A DNA stretch of 39,336 bases from an uncultured cyanobacterium (lineage in GTDB: Bacteria > Cyanobacteriota > Cyanobacteriia > Cyanobacteriales > Nostocaceae): assembly GCA_903903925.1 (NCBI GenBank), contig CAIVAU010000039.1, forward strand, positions 1-39,336. Direction: 5' to 3'. Positions 8,186-19,573 of this stretch are shown one piece after another. Numbering within the stretch: the stretch's first letter is position 1; each line of letters starts with the position of its first letter. Both the position numbers and the translations under genes were made by a program. Under the pieces are notes generated by a model that saw nothing but the letters and a program-made list of their open reading frames with translations, was not told the origin of the DNA and searched no databases.

Positions 8186-9547
8186 ATGATATTCCAGCGC
8201 AATCCTTTCTACGTTGGAGGTGCTGTCCCCCCAGAATACTTCGTGGGACGGCAACCAGAAATTAATTCTGCTTTTGATGCTATATACAAACACGAGCATT
8301 TGGCTATTTATGGTAGTCATGGGATGGGCAAGTCCTCGCTATTGCGATTTCTCGCTTGGCCTAAAACCTGGCAAGCCTATGGATGCAATTCTGCAGATGC
8401 ATTTATTGTTTTTCTTAATTGTGCTGAGATTCAGCCTTTTACATCTGCTGGTTTCTGGAAAAAGGTGCTGCGTTTGCTGAAAGAGCCGGTCGTTGGTAGT
8501 GAAGCATTGCAAACTGAGATCGATCAGTTGTTAAACAAAGATATTTTAGGAATTGATGATTTACGCGGTGTTCTAAGCCTGATTGGACAGCAAAACAAGT
8601 TCCTAGTGTTGCTGATTGATGAGTACGATACTGCCCTCTACGTCAATGATTCCTATACTATGGCGAATATGCAGTCATTCTTGAGTGATTTCCGCAATCT
8701 AGCAACTCATGGGGAAGAAAGTCGGTATCTCTCGACCATTGTGGTTTCATTGAAGAGTCTCATCAATCCAGATTTAGGACCTACGCTTTTACCAAATGCA
8801 TCCCCGTGGCACAACCACTACAAATTTCGCTACCTCAAGCCTTTTACAGAGAAAGATGTGACATTGTTACTAAGTCGTCTGCCTGCCCAGTGGATGCCTG
8901 ATTTATTGGCAGGGGTGCAAGAAATTTGCGGTAGACACCCAGCCCTTCTCCAGAATGCCTGTACTTTGTTGTATGAGACTTGGCGAGATCGGATCACTCA
9001 AAGTGTAGCAGAATTTGCTACAGAATTTGAAAGTGCCACTCGGCAGTTCTTTCAAGGTATATGGAATGAGTCCAGCGAGGACGAAAAAAGTTTACTGAGG
9101 TTGATCGCCCTTTCACGCTTAGACGGTCGCTTGAATCAACGGCGTAAGTACAAACTTGATGGAGTAGACACCATTTTGAGCCAGAGACAAGGAGAACTGC
9201 GCGTTTTGGAAGAACGGGGAATTCTCCTGCGAAAAACCATTACGATCACAAAAGAATCAAGTGTGTTCAGGCGTAACGCTTTGCCAGAAGAAAAAGAAGT
9301 ATACATCTTTTTCTCATCGATTATGGAATGGTGGGTGGTTAAGGAAATTGAACGTAACCCAAATCTACCCGATTTGTCAACAAGAGAGAAAGTGTTTCTC
9401 AATCTCAGTAGTCTCCAAGTAGAGCAGATGAGAGCTATCCTAAAACAGGTATGGCAATATAAAGATACGGCTCAATCAATTGCAGGCTGGGTTGGCGGGC
9501 TATCAGGAGCCTTTGTCAAAGGGTTTGCAGGGAGCGGCACACCTTAA
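8186..9547 (+). CDS. STAND/AAA_16-like ATPase (single module)
   Basis: The 453-aa protein starts with RNPFYVGGAVPPEYFVGR, a conserved N-box, then Walker A GSHGMGKSS (about residue 50) and Walker B FLVLLIDEYD (about 150). After a sensor-like region comes a winged-helix-like stretch (LIALSRLDGRLNQRRKYKLD, RVLEERGILL) and SIMEWWVVKEIE near the C-terminus. This order is typical of STAND-type regulatory ATPases. AGAGGAG precedes the ATG. The following gene contains a second copy of this whole protein after a TPR region and starts 25 bases downstream, so they form an operon. No DNA-binding or enzymatic effector is visible here; role unknown. Confidence 0.85.
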   Translation: MIFQRNPFYVGGAVPPEYFVGRQPEINSAFDAIYKHEHLAIYGSHGMGKSSLLRFLAWPKTWQAYGCNSADAFIVFLNCAEIQPFTSAGFWKKVLRLLKEPVVGSEALQTEIDQLLNKDILGIDDLRGVLSLIGQQNKFLVLLIDEYDTALYVNDSYTMANMQSFLSDFRNLATHGEESRYLSTIVVSLKSLINPDLGPTLLPNASPWHNHYKFRYLKPFTEKDVTLLLSRLPAQWMPDLLAGVQEICGRHPALLQNACTLLYETWRDRITQSVAEFATEFESATRQFFQGIWNESSEDEKSLLRLIALSRLDGRLNQRRKYKLDGVDTILSQRQGELRVLEERGILLRKTITITKESSVFRRNALPEEKEVYIFFSSIMEWWVVKEIERNPNLPDLSTREKVFLNLSSLQVEQMRAILKQVWQYKDTAQSIAGWVGGLSGAFVKGFAGSGTP

Positions 9548-9572
9548 ATGCAGGGGATCAAGGGGTATACTT

Positions 9573-12488
9573 GTGCCTAAAGATCAGAGAAATCCATACG
9601 TTATTGGTCGTCCGATTTTCGAGCGAGATTTGTTCGTTGGGCGAGAAGAACTATTCCAATTTATTGAGGATAACTTACTGCAAGGCTCAAAAGTAATACT
9701 GCTAAATGGTCAGCGGCGTATTGGTAAAACCTCTCTGCTGGCTCAGATCCCAAATTTTATTCAGCTAGAGCAATTTGTCTTCGTGTCGCTTTCACTTGAG
9801 GGGAAAAGTCAGAAATCTTTGGCGGAAGTTCTCCACTATTTGGCTACTGAAATTCTTAAGAGATTCAAACTCCTGGAACTGTCTGTAGAAAAAGTAGCTG
9901 TACCCTCAACCACTGAACTGGAGATAAACCCACAGACATTTACCATTGATTTTCTGCCCCAAGTTTACCACGTACTGAAAACTCAGAAACTAGTACTCCT
10001 GCTAGACGAGTTCGATGTTATCGATAACAGCCACCAGAGTGCCGTTACCAGTTACTTTAGTCTTCTTCCGTCTATCATCGTCAATGACCAACAGGATACA
10101 CTCTTCATCATTCCAGTGATAGGGCGACAGCTGGGAGATCTGGCAACTTTAACAACGTTGGGGCTGTTTCGGCAAGCGCCCAAGCGAGAAGTGGGTCGGC
10201 TAAACGAGACAAATACTAGGCGACTCATTACAAAACCTGCCGAAGGCATCTTACAATATCACCCTGATGCCATACAGGCGATTTGGGAGTTATCCTCTGG
10301 ACACCCCTATTTTACTCAAGTGCTATGCAGTGTGGTGTTTGAGCAAGCTCGGGATAGGGAAGAAGATGACTGGCAGCAAATCACTGGTGAAGATGTAGGC
10401 AAGATCGTAGATAGAGCTATCGAGGCGGGTGAGGGTGGGTTAGACTGGTTTCGGCGAGGGCTACCTATTCCTGAACAAGTGGTATTTGCAGCCATAGCAG
10501 AAATGCAGCAAAGATCCCGTTCGGAACCGTGGAGACTGTTAGAAGATTCCGGCATTATTTTAACAGAGGAACTCTATCAAGCAGAAAAGAATTTGATAGA
10601 GTCGGGATTTCTGAAACCGAGAGAGCCTTTAGAGCTATCACGAGAACAACCATACTCCTACGTTGTTGCTGTAGAATTAGTGCGTCGTTGGTTATTGAAG
10701 AAACACCCTCTACAGAAGGAGATTTTGGAACTGGAGAAACTTAATCCAGCAGCCATGGATCTTTATCAAAAAGCAGTTGATTTGCGTCAACACGGCGACA
10801 CACTGGAGGCAATCGATCTACTACACCAGGTTTTGAAGGCTAATCCCAACCACTTTAGCGCTCTATTTGAAATAGCGGAAGCTTACTTGGAGATAGACGA
10901 ATTCAGCAAAGCTGTTGAACTTTACACACGGGTATCCCAGGTTGCTCCAACCCTACAGTACATGGAAGGGTTTTTAAAATCACTCCTAGGCTATGGGCGT
11001 GACCTGATGCAACAAGGCGAACTAGAATTGGCAAGAGAACAACTCACTAGAGCGTTGGAACTGGAACCAGATAATAAGCTAGCACAAAGGCGTCTGGCAG
11101 ATGTTCGGGCAGGGTTGGCACAAACAGAGGCGCAACTGGAGAAAGCGCGAGAGAAAACTCGCCAAAGTTTACAAACGCGACGAAATCCCTTTTTTATTGG
11201 AGGTCCAGTCCCGCCAGAATATTTTGTTGGGCGATCCTCTCAAATCAGCGCTGCATTCGATCAGATCGCTTACCGTACTCACCTAGCTATTCATGGCGGT
11301 ACAGGAACAGGTAAATCCTCAATCCTGCGATTTTTAGCATCGCCTCAAGCTTGGCAAGACTATGGGCTGATACATGATGAGGCAATTATTGTTAGCCTGG
11401 ACTGTGAAAGTATTATTCCTTTTTCACCTCTTGCCTTTTGGAGAGAGATACTGAATTTGTTACGAGAACATTTGCATGATGAAGACGCTCTGCAAGCTAA
11501 AATCGATGAGTTGTTAAAGCAGGAAATCCTAGATAAGACGAGCATACGCGAGATACTGAGACAGATAAACAAACGGAATCAGTTTCTACTGTTGTTGTTG
11601 GACAATTATGAAGCTGCTCTATCTCCAAACGAGAACTACACTGAGGCTGACATGCAGATCTTTCTAAGTGAGTTCCGCGACCTGGCAGTTCATTCTGCGG
11701 AACGTCGAAATCTCTCAATTATTGTGACATCGTCTCAAAGATTGAACGATTACGGTCCTCAAGTACCTCCAAACGCTTCTCCCTGGTACAATCACTATCT
11801 ATTTGGATCTTTACCACCTTTCACTACTGGTGAGGTAACTACTTTACTAGACCTCATGCCTGCTGAAGTGAATCTGACGCCAGAGTTAAAGCAGGTGATT
11901 CAAGAAATGTCTGGTGGATATCCAGTTCTTCTCCAAACAGCTTGCTATTTGATCTATGATAATTGGCGGAACGGAGATGTCTTTACTATCGAAAGTTTTG
12001 CAGAAAATTTTCTGAGGAATACCGAACACATTTTCCAAAATTGGTGGTCATCTTCCAGTGAAATAGAGCAAATATTGTTAGTATTAATTGCCCTATCCCA
12101 TCTGCAAGGTCGTCTAAATAGGAAGCTGCGGTTTGACTTGAGCGATATTGACGTGATTTTCAGTCAGCAGAGCCGAGTCATGTCTAAACTAGAAGATCGG
12201 GGATTGATACAGCGTACAGAACAGCAAAGAAAAACTGTTTATCTGTTCACTTCTTCAATGATGGAATGGTGGGTAATTAGGCAACTTCAAAATAGCAGTG
12301 AAGCAACACTTCTTGAGAGAAAGAAATTACTGTCTTATCTAAGCCGTAGGCAAGTGGAACAAATCACGAATATTATCCAGCAGGTATGGGAATATGGTGG
12401 TCTAATCCTGTCACCTTCTAGGTGGTTAGTTGGGGAGAACGCAACAAGCCATGATATAATTAGCTTGCTCGGACATCATTATATCTGA
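9573..12488 (+). CDS. double STAND-like ATPase with TPR linker
   Basis: A longer frame opens at 9480, but its first residues overlap the previous gene in another frame; the GTG at 9573, preceded by GGGG-rich sequence and followed by PKDQRNPYVIGRP, gives a natural 971-aa protein. Module 1 has Walker A GQRRIGKTS (about residues 46-53) and Walker B LLLDEFD (about 137). TPR-like helices follow (about 410-520; DLLHQVLKANPNHFSALFEI, REQLTRALELEPDNKLA), then a coiled-coil-like stretch. Module 2 (from about 535) repeats the upstream gene from NPFFIGGPVPPEYFVGR through GGTGTGKSS to SSMMEWWVIRQL. In module 2 the Walker B reads LLLLLDNYE, so the acidic residue next to Asp is Asn. It is probably a signal-integrating ATPase acting with its neighbour. 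Confidence 0.85.
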   Translation: MPKDQRNPYVIGRPIFERDLFVGREELFQFIEDNLLQGSKVILLNGQRRIGKTSLLAQIPNFIQLEQFVFVSLSLEGKSQKSLAEVLHYLATEILKRFKLLELSVEKVAVPSTTELEINPQTFTIDFLPQVYHVLKTQKLVLLLDEFDVIDNSHQSAVTSYFSLLPSIIVNDQQDTLFIIPVIGRQLGDLATLTTLGLFRQAPKREVGRLNETNTRRLITKPAEGILQYHPDAIQAIWELSSGHPYFTQVLCSVVFEQARDREEDDWQQITGEDVGKIVDRAIEAGEGGLDWFRRGLPIPEQVVFAAIAEMQQRSRSEPWRLLEDSGIILTEELYQAEKNLIESGFLKPREPLELSREQPYSYVVAVELVRRWLLKKHPLQKEILELEKLNPAAMDLYQKAVDLRQHGDTLEAIDLLHQVLKANPNHFSALFEIAEAYLEIDEFSKAVELYTRVSQVAPTLQYMEGFLKSLLGYGRDLMQQGELELAREQLTRALELEPDNKLAQRRLADVRAGLAQTEAQLEKAREKTRQSLQTRRNPFFIGGPVPPEYFVGRSSQISAAFDQIAYRTHLAIHGGTGTGKSSILRFLASPQAWQDYGLIHDEAIIVSLDCESIIPFSPLAFWREILNLLREHLHDEDALQAKIDELLKQEILDKTSIREILRQINKRNQFLLLLLDNYEAALSPNENYTEADMQIFLSEFRDLAVHSAERRNLSIIVTSSQRLNDYGPQVPPNASPWYNHYLFGSLPPFTTGEVTTLLDLMPAEVNLTPELKQVIQEMSGGYPVLLQTACYLIYDNWRNGDVFTIESFAENFLRNTEHIFQNWWSSSSEIEQILLVLIALSHLQGRLNRKLRFDLSDIDVIFSQQSRVMSKLEDRGLIQRTEQQRKTVYLFTSSMMEWWVIRQLQNSSEATLLERKKLLSYLSRRQVEQITNIIQQVWEYGGLILSPSRWLVGENATSHDIISLLGHHYI

Positions 12489-12538
12489 CTAAAATGTCTG
12501 GCTCAATCCTAACTCAATAATTAACACTTCAATAATTT

Positions 12539-12588
12539 AGTCCATTTCAATGGACTTAAACTATTAGCCCTGCACTTAAGTGCAGGGC
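12539..12588. repeat. paired palindromes between convergent genes
   Basis: Two palindromes lie in tandem: 12539-12556 has 8-base arms (AGTCCATT/AATGGACT) and 12567-12588 is a perfect 22-base palindrome with GCCCTGCAC arms. They separate the converging ATPase and deaminase-like genes and could act as a bidirectional terminator. They also resemble the hairpin ends of IS200/IS605-type palindrome-associated elements, but no transposase is nearby. Confidence 0.65.
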
Positions 12589-12595
12589 GACTTCG

Positions 12596-13639
12596 TTACT
12601 CCCTCATCGCCAACACTTTAGGGGTTGAAGGATTCAATAACCCATTCAACAGCGACGCCGGACGTTTACCATAGGGCCAAGCAAAAGCATGACGGAAGGC
12701 TGCATCTTGACAAGCTTGTAACTGGTCAAAGTTGATGATGTCGTAAGTCAAAAGATTCTCATACTCAAAGGGGAGACGCACATTATGTAACCCAGCGTTA
12801 TCAGTACAAATAGCAATGTCCACGCCTGCGTTGAAACAGCGGTCAAACACTAATTTGAGTTGACGAATATCTTGCAAAGTACCAGTTTTTAAGTAGGTTG
12901 TGGGGCAAACCTCCAAACACTGATGACGCCTAGCCAAATCTGGAAGTAACTCTGGATACAGCAGCGGAATTTGGATACCGTGACCAATCCGCATTAAATA
13001 CGGGAGTAGTTCCGGATAACAACCAGTTGTGGTTTCGTAAAGGTGTCCAGTGGTCTTAACGTTCAGCGATCGCGCATAACTATACAGCTTGACCCATTCA
13101 TTCAATCGCTCAGTAGAATAGTTATCTCCCCCAGCCACATCTATAGCACAGACATAGTGCCTATTGTCCGCTGCCAAATCAACTATCGCCTTATTCACCT
13201 CATAGGGTAAGCGCGTGTGCATACAGAGAATTTGGCTAGTTACTATCGGATATTCTGATAGCTTGCTTGCTCTACCCACAACTTCCACAATTTCTGCCAT
13301 CTTGTCAATTCTTTCTGATTGACTCAGATGCTCAGGTGTCCGCAAATATGGAGTATAGCGTAGTTCCAGATAAGCCAAATTTTCAAAAATGTATGCACCC
13401 CTAAGGAGGCGATAGATAAAGTAAGGCAAAGTCTCTACAGTTTGCACACTTTCTACAAGAGTATGCAACTCTAGATACTCGTCTAAAGTATTGCGCGGAC
13501 GTGTGTAAAAATCTTCAAATTCTTCATAGTCAGCAAAGCGGGAAATTTCCTTAGAAGAATGGCGCTCAAAGTATCGCCATAATATACGGGGGACCACAGA
13601 ACCGCCCAAATGCCTATGAAGTTCAGCGTATAAAGCCAT
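12596..13639 (-). CDS. adenosine/AMP deaminase-superfamily amidohydrolase
   Basis: The 347-aa protein begins MALYAELHRHLGGSVVP: the HRH is the first zinc-binding motif of the metal-dependent hydrolase fold found in adenosine deaminase. Further along are AIDVAGGD, KTTGHLYET (position of the HAGE motif of true adenosine deaminases), RIGHGIQ and CTDNAG (position of the TDDP motif). The altered third and last motifs argue for a divergent deaminase, so the substrate is uncertain. An open frame extends 19 codons further upstream to 13696, but that N-terminus is very hydrophobic and AT-rich, so I start at the ATG before ALYAELH. It converges on the double ATPase gene. Confidence 0.8.
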   Translation of the reverse strand: MALYAELHRHLGGSVVPRILWRYFERHSSKEISRFADYEEFEDFYTRPRNTLDEYLELHTLVESVQTVETLPYFIYRLLRGAYIFENLAYLELRYTPYLRTPEHLSQSERIDKMAEIVEVVGRASKLSEYPIVTSQILCMHTRLPYEVNKAIVDLAADNRHYVCAIDVAGGDNYSTERLNEWVKLYSYARSLNVKTTGHLYETTTGCYPELLPYLMRIGHGIQIPLLYPELLPDLARRHQCLEVCPTTYLKTGTLQDIRQLKLVFDRCFNAGVDIAICTDNAGLHNVRLPFEYENLLTYDIINFDQLQACQDAAFRHAFAWPYGKRPASLLNGLLNPSTPKVLAMRE

Positions 13640-15512
<1,873 letters not shown>

Positions 15513-15515
15513 AGA

Positions 15516-15636
<121 letters not shown>

Positions 15637-16236
15637 ATGGATTTCACTATCGAATGTCAAAAGCGACCAGAAGGTAGTAAGCCGAATGCTTTGCGCCGTT
15701 CTGGGAGAATACCTGCAAATTTATACGGTCATAAGGGTACCGAATCAATTGCTCTCACTCTGGATGCTAAAGTTGTTGAGCGCCTTATGAAAAGTGGTTC
15801 GGTTAACAATACCTTGATTGACCTCACGGTGACCGATGCTCCTTGGCGTGGGAAAACACTACTGCGGGAAGTCCAGATTCATCCAGCTAAGCGTACTCCC
15901 TACCACCTCAGCTTTTTTGCTGTCGCAGGTCATGGTAATACTGATGTGGAAGTCTCACTGCGTTTTGTGGGAGAGCCCATCGGTGTGAAGCAAGAAGGTG
16001 GTGTGTTAGACACCCAATTATCACAATTGCAGGTGAGTTGTGCGCCGGAAAACATTCCCGACACAATAGAAGTTAATGTCTCTGACATGCATGTGGGAGA
16101 TAGTTTACACATTGAGGAACTGACCTTACCTGAGGGTGTGAAAGCGCTAGGTGAGCCCAGACAAGTTGTTATTTCAGTTTTACAGTCGCGAACAAGTTCT
16201 CAGTCAGAAGCAGAATCAGCATCTGAAGGTACTTAA
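15637..16236 (+). CDS. rplY: 50S ribosomal protein L25 (CTC/TL5 type)
   Basis: The 199-aa protein binds 5S rRNA. The N-terminal L25 domain (about residues 1-90) has [26 protein letters not shown] and [23 protein letters not shown]; the C-terminal CTC-type beta domain has [16 protein letters not shown] and [21 protein letters not shown] Ser/Glu-rich tail ends the protein. It follows purA with only repeats between, so the two may share transcription, and it ends before a clear terminator. No Shine-Dalgarno is visible because repeats fill the upstream sequence. Confidence 0.95.
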   Translation: MDFTIECQKRPEGSKPNALRRSGRIPANLYGHKGTESIALTLDAKVVERLMKSGSVNNTLIDLTVTDAPWRGKTLLREVQIHPAKRTPYHLSFFAVAGHGNTDVEVSLRFVGEPIGVKQEGGVLDTQLSQLQVSCAPENIPDTIEVNVSDMHVGDSLHIEELTLPEGVKALGEPRQVVISVLQSRTSSQSEAESASEGT

Positions 16237-16257
16237 AGTTTGTTATAGTGACCGTAG

Positions 16258-16287
16258 AAACCAGGGGGTATACCTCTGGTTTTTTTG
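16258..16287 (+). terminator. rho-independent terminator after rplY
   Basis: A 10-base-pair stem (AAACCAGGGG/CCTCTGGTTT, with one G-U pair) and a 5-base loop run into a T stretch, 22 bases after the rplY stop. Confidence 0.8.
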
Positions 16288-16325
16288 TATGTGAACCGCC
16301 AAGACGCTAAGAGATGTAACAGAAG

Positions 16326-17870
16326 ATGACACAAGTTTCTATTCCAAGTTTGATTGAGCAGATGCTACAGCCTGGGTTTTACTCCCATGCAGTGAAGGAG
16401 CCGATTCAGTTGATTCAGACTCACATTTCTTATGTGTTTTTGACTGGTGATTTTGCGTATAAGGTAAAAAAGCCGATGAATTTTGGCTTTTTGGACTTCT
16501 CGACTTTGGAGAAGCGAAAGCATTTTTGTCACGAAGAGTTGCGCTTGAATCAGCGGGGAGGAGCAGAACTGTATTTGGAAGTGTTACCTGTGACTCTGGT
16601 GGGGGAGCAGTACCATATGGGAGGAGCAGGAGAACCAGTGGAATATGTGCTAAAAATGCACGCATTTCCTCAGGATACTCTATTTAGCTCGCTGTTTGAC
16701 CAAGGTAAGTTAGATGAGGCACACTTGGAAGAATTGGGACGGGTGGTGGCTCAATACCATGCTAAAACTGAGACGAACGATTACATTAAGAGTTTTGGAG
16801 AAGTGCCCCAGGTTAGGAATGCGATAGACGAGAATTATGAGCAAACAGTGAAGTATATTGGTGGACCCCAAACAAAGGATCAATTTGAGGAAACTAAGGC
16901 TTATACTGATCGCTTTTTTGCGGAACATCCAGAATTATTTAAGAGCAGAATTCAAAACGATTATATTCGAGAATGTCATGGGGACTTGCATCTGAGAAAT
17001 ATTTGTCTGTGGCACGATAAAATTCTGCTGTTTGATTGCATTGAGTTTAATGAGCCATTTCGCTTTGTGGATGTGATGTACGATGTGGCTTTTACTGTGA
17101 TGGATTTGGAAGCACGGCACAGGAAAGATTTGGGTAATGCGTTTTTGAATACTTATGTGGAGCAAACTGGAGATTGGGAAGGTTTGCAGGTGTTGCCTTT
17201 GTATTTGAGCCGTCAGGCTTATGTGAGGGCTAAGGTGGGTTCGTTTGTCTTAGATGACCCTGGTATTCCGGCATCGGAGAAGGAAGAGGCGGTAAAAACA
17301 GCGGCTGGTTACTACAAGTTGGCTTGGGATTATACGAAGCCTCGGCAAGGACGATTGATTTTGATGTCGGGTTTGTCGGGTTCTGGCAAGAGTACGACAG
17401 CGCGTTACTTGGCTCGTCAATTAGGAGCAATTCACGTTCGTTCGGATGCAGTGCGGAAACATTTGGGGGGAATTCCGTTGTCGGAACGCGGTGGCGATGA
17501 TTTGTATACAGCAGAAATGACCCAGAAAACTTATACACGGCTGTTGGATTTGGGAGTTATGCTGGCAGGGCTTGGTTTTTCAGTGATTTTGGATGCTAAG
17601 TACGATAAACAGCCCCTGCGGAAGCAGGCGATCGCTCAAGCGCAAGAATACCAAATTCCCATTGAGATTATCCACTGCACGGCACCCGTGGACGTGTTAC
17701 GCTCTCGGCTACAAACTCGCACTGGTGATATTGCTGATGCTACTGCTGATTTATTAACATCGCAGGTTGAACAAGCTGAAGCTTTCACTGAACAAGAAAA
17801 ACCATTAGTTAAAATTTTGGACACAACTCAACCACTAGAGGCACAATTAAAAGAAGTTATTAGCCAATAG
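16326..17870 (+). CDS. APH-like domain fused to an AAA_33-type P-loop kinase
   Basis: The 514-aa protein has an N-terminal aminoglycoside-phosphotransferase-like domain: THISYVFLTGDFAYKVKKP (about residues 32-50, with the ATP-binding Lys) and ECHGDLHLRNI (catalytic loop, about 217-227) followed by LLFDCIEFN. The C-terminal domain from about residue 340 is a zeta-toxin/gluconate-kinase-like P-loop kinase, with GLSGSGKSTTARYLA and HVRSDAVRKHLGG. The two-domain architecture is a known bacterial orthologous type (COG2187 plus COG0645), of unknown substrate. Its stop is ten bases from the next gene, suggesting an operon. Confidence 0.88.
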   Translation: MTQVSIPSLIEQMLQPGFYSHAVKEPIQLIQTHISYVFLTGDFAYKVKKPMNFGFLDFSTLEKRKHFCHEELRLNQRGGAELYLEVLPVTLVGEQYHMGGAGEPVEYVLKMHAFPQDTLFSSLFDQGKLDEAHLEELGRVVAQYHAKTETNDYIKSFGEVPQVRNAIDENYEQTVKYIGGPQTKDQFEETKAYTDRFFAEHPELFKSRIQNDYIRECHGDLHLRNICLWHDKILLFDCIEFNEPFRFVDVMYDVAFTVMDLEARHRKDLGNAFLNTYVEQTGDWEGLQVLPLYLSRQAYVRAKVGSFVLDDPGIPASEKEEAVKTAAGYYKLAWDYTKPRQGRLILMSGLSGSGKSTTARYLARQLGAIHVRSDAVRKHLGGIPLSERGGDDLYTAEMTQKTYTRLLDLGVMLAGLGFSVILDAKYDKQPLRKQAIAQAQEYQIPIEIIHCTAPVDVLRSRLQTRTGDIADATADLLTSQVEQAEAFTEQEKPLVKILDTTQPLEAQLKEVISQ

Positions 17871-17880
17871 TGTTCACCTT

Positions 17881-18399
17881 ATGGCAGAACCAAATAAATC
17901 CGGCAATCCTCTGCCCTCCTTATCGGGAACCTTCCTCACTCAACTGCTATTTGGGTTATTTTTATCACTCGTATTTGCAACGTCACTCAAGAACCTACCT
18001 CTGAGTATCTTCTTGGGTGTCGTGGGTGGTTTAGCCGTAGGCTGGTTTACAACCGCAGCGACAACTGGACCCCAAACCCAAACTGTAGCTTCCGCTGAAG
18101 GTATTGATGCTGGACTGAAATACTGGTTATTTTTCTTGCTTGGCTTTGCACTTTTGGGGTATCAGCCATCTATGAGTATCTTTTTGGGTGCAGTAGCTGG
18201 TATGGGCGCAGGTTGGACTGTTGCTTGGTGGAAAACAAAAGAACAATCTAGAACTCAACTGCCAGATCAAGTCTCAGAAGACATCGAAGCTGAACTAGCC
18301 AACGAAATGGTAACGACTAGACGGCGCAGAAGAAAACAAACTCGCCGTTACCGTCGTGTTTCCAGATTCCCCAGTTTTAGGTTTTGGAGAAGGGACTAG
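17881..18399 (+). CDS. small membrane protein with arginine-rich tail
   Basis: The 172-aa protein has two similar halves, each with two membrane helices: FLTQLLFGLFLSLVFATSL with LSIFLGVVGGLAVGWF, and YWLFFLLGFALLGY with MSIFLGAVAGMGAGWTVAWW. The repeated SIFLG(V/A)V motif indicates internal duplication. The C-terminus is very basic (RRRRRKQTRRYRR), consistent with a cytoplasmic tail touching lipid or nucleic acid. No named family is recognised. It lies ten bases after the kinase fusion gene. Confidence 0.75.
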   Translation: MAEPNKSGNPLPSLSGTFLTQLLFGLFLSLVFATSLKNLPLSIFLGVVGGLAVGWFTTAATTGPQTQTVASAEGIDAGLKYWLFFLLGFALLGYQPSMSIFLGAVAGMGAGWTVAWWKTKEQSRTQLPDQVSEDIEAELANEMVTTRRRRRKQTRRYRRVSRFPSFRFWRRD

Positions 18400-18414
18400 G
18401 GGGCAGGGGGGGCT

Positions 18415-18456
18415 AATGCCCAATGCCCCATTGCCCATTGCCCATTGCCCAATTCC
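18415..18456. repeat. short tandem repeat of a CCCATTG unit
   Basis: The sequence repeats GCCCAATG/CCCATTG units in tandem. An open frame through it (from 18423) would add Pro-rich residues to the YdcF-like protein, but these come only from the repeat. Confidence 0.75.
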
Positions 18457-18467
18457 CCAAAAATCTT

Positions 18468-19259
18468 ATGTTTTTATATCTCTCTAAGTTACTACCGCTG
18501 TTTTTTTACCCGTTGGGATTAGTCTGTATAAGTTTGCTCCTATCACTGGTCATGTTATGGAAAAGACCACGAACTGCGGCGATCGCCATCTGCTTCGCGC
18601 TCATTGTGTTGTTATTAGGCAGTAATGGCTGGGTTTCGCACTCGTTAGTGCGATCGCTAGAATGGCAAAATCTTCCCCCTGCGGAAATTCCTCATGCGGA
18701 AGCAATTGTCGTTTTGGGTGGTGCAACTAAACCAGCTTTGCCACCACGACCAACTGTAGATTTAAATCAACATGGCAATCGCATCATTTATGCTGCTCAA
18801 CTCTACCGCCAGAAAAAAGCTCCTGTCATTATTCTTAGTGGTGGTCGCATCGATTGGGCTGGTCAAGGTCACTCAGAGTCGGAGGATATGGCAACAATTC
18901 TCACTTCTATTGGTATACCAACAGAGGCGCTGATCCAAGAGCCTAACTCTCTCAACACTTATCAAAATGCAGTGTATGTTAAGAAAATTTTAGAGTCTCG
19001 TGGTATTCATCGTGTGTTGTTGGTAACTTCGGCAATCCATATGCCGCGATCGCTCCTGATCTTCAATCGTCTTGGTATCGATGTCATTCCTACACCCACC
19101 GACTTTATCATCACTGAGAGTGACATGAAAGACCTTGTCGGTACCCCCAAAGCCGCAATTTTGAGTTTTTTACCTGATGTAGAGAACCTAAATCAGGTTA
19201 CTAGCGCTTTAAGAGAGTACGTTGGTATAATTGTTTATCGCTTGCGCGGATGGGCGTGA
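18468..19259 (+). CDS. YdcF/SanA-like (DUF218) membrane protein
   Basis: The 263-aa protein has two N-terminal membrane helices (about residues 5-30 and 37-57), then a DUF218 domain: AEAIVVLGGATKP (about 83-95), RIIYAAQLYRQKKAPVIILSGG, SESEDMATILTSIGIP, EPNSLNTYQNAVYVK and VLLVTSAIHMPRSLLIF. This order matches the YdcF/ElyC/SanA family, linked to cell-envelope homeostasis in other bacteria. I chose the ATG at 18468 because the longer frame begins inside a tandem repeat. Confidence 0.88.
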   Translation: MFLYLSKLLPLFFYPLGLVCISLLLSLVMLWKRPRTAAIAICFALIVLLLGSNGWVSHSLVRSLEWQNLPPAEIPHAEAIVVLGGATKPALPPRPTVDLNQHGNRIIYAAQLYRQKKAPVIILSGGRIDWAGQGHSESEDMATILTSIGIPTEALIQEPNSLNTYQNAVYVKKILESRGIHRVLLVTSAIHMPRSLLIFNRLGIDVIPTPTDFIITESDMKDLVGTPKAAILSFLPDVENLNQVTSALREYVGIIVYRLRGWA

Positions 19260-19346
19260 ACAAGAGTCAGGAGTGAGGAGTTATGAGTTATGAGTTAATA
19301 ATAAATAAGGAAGCTCCCCGTATTCCTAACTCCTAACTTTATTAAC

Positions 19347-19568
19347 ATGTCTAGAGATTTACCCCATATTATTCCTTCTCCTCAACTTCGGGCTGAGGAA
19401 ACTTTTGCCGTTTATCAAGCAGCCCACGAGTTTTATCACGAAGTTCGCGTACGCTCAGATTTTAAACTTTATTGTGAGTGGCATTATACAACAGCAGAAA
19501 GTCATCGTCAAGAGCTTAAAAGAATGCGCGGCGAACCGAATATTTTCCGATGGTTTCGCCGCCGATGA
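19347..19568 (+). CDS. small conserved cyanobacterial protein
   Basis: The 73-aa product is rich in aromatic and charged residues (FAVYQAAHEFYHEVRVR, KLYCEWHY) and ends with FRWFRRR. It has no membrane segment or recognisable domain. The coding look is convincing and the gene sits alone between the YdcF-like gene and the converging ftrV. Function unknown. Confidence 0.65.
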   Translation: MSRDLPHIIPSPQLRAEETFAVYQAAHEFYHEVRVRSDFKLYCEWHYTTAESHRQELKRMRGEPNIFRWFRRR

Positions 19569-19573
19569 ATAAT

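Noticed and set aside
9480..9572. N-terminal extension of the double ATPase to 9480
   Set aside because: These codons overlap the end of the previous gene in another frame and encode sequence unlike any N-terminus; GTG 9573 precedes the conserved RNPYVIGRP.
16339..16665. Minus-strand 108-codon frame inside the APH-AAA fusion gene
   Set aside because: Low-complexity translation antisense to a conserved gene with clear catalytic motifs.
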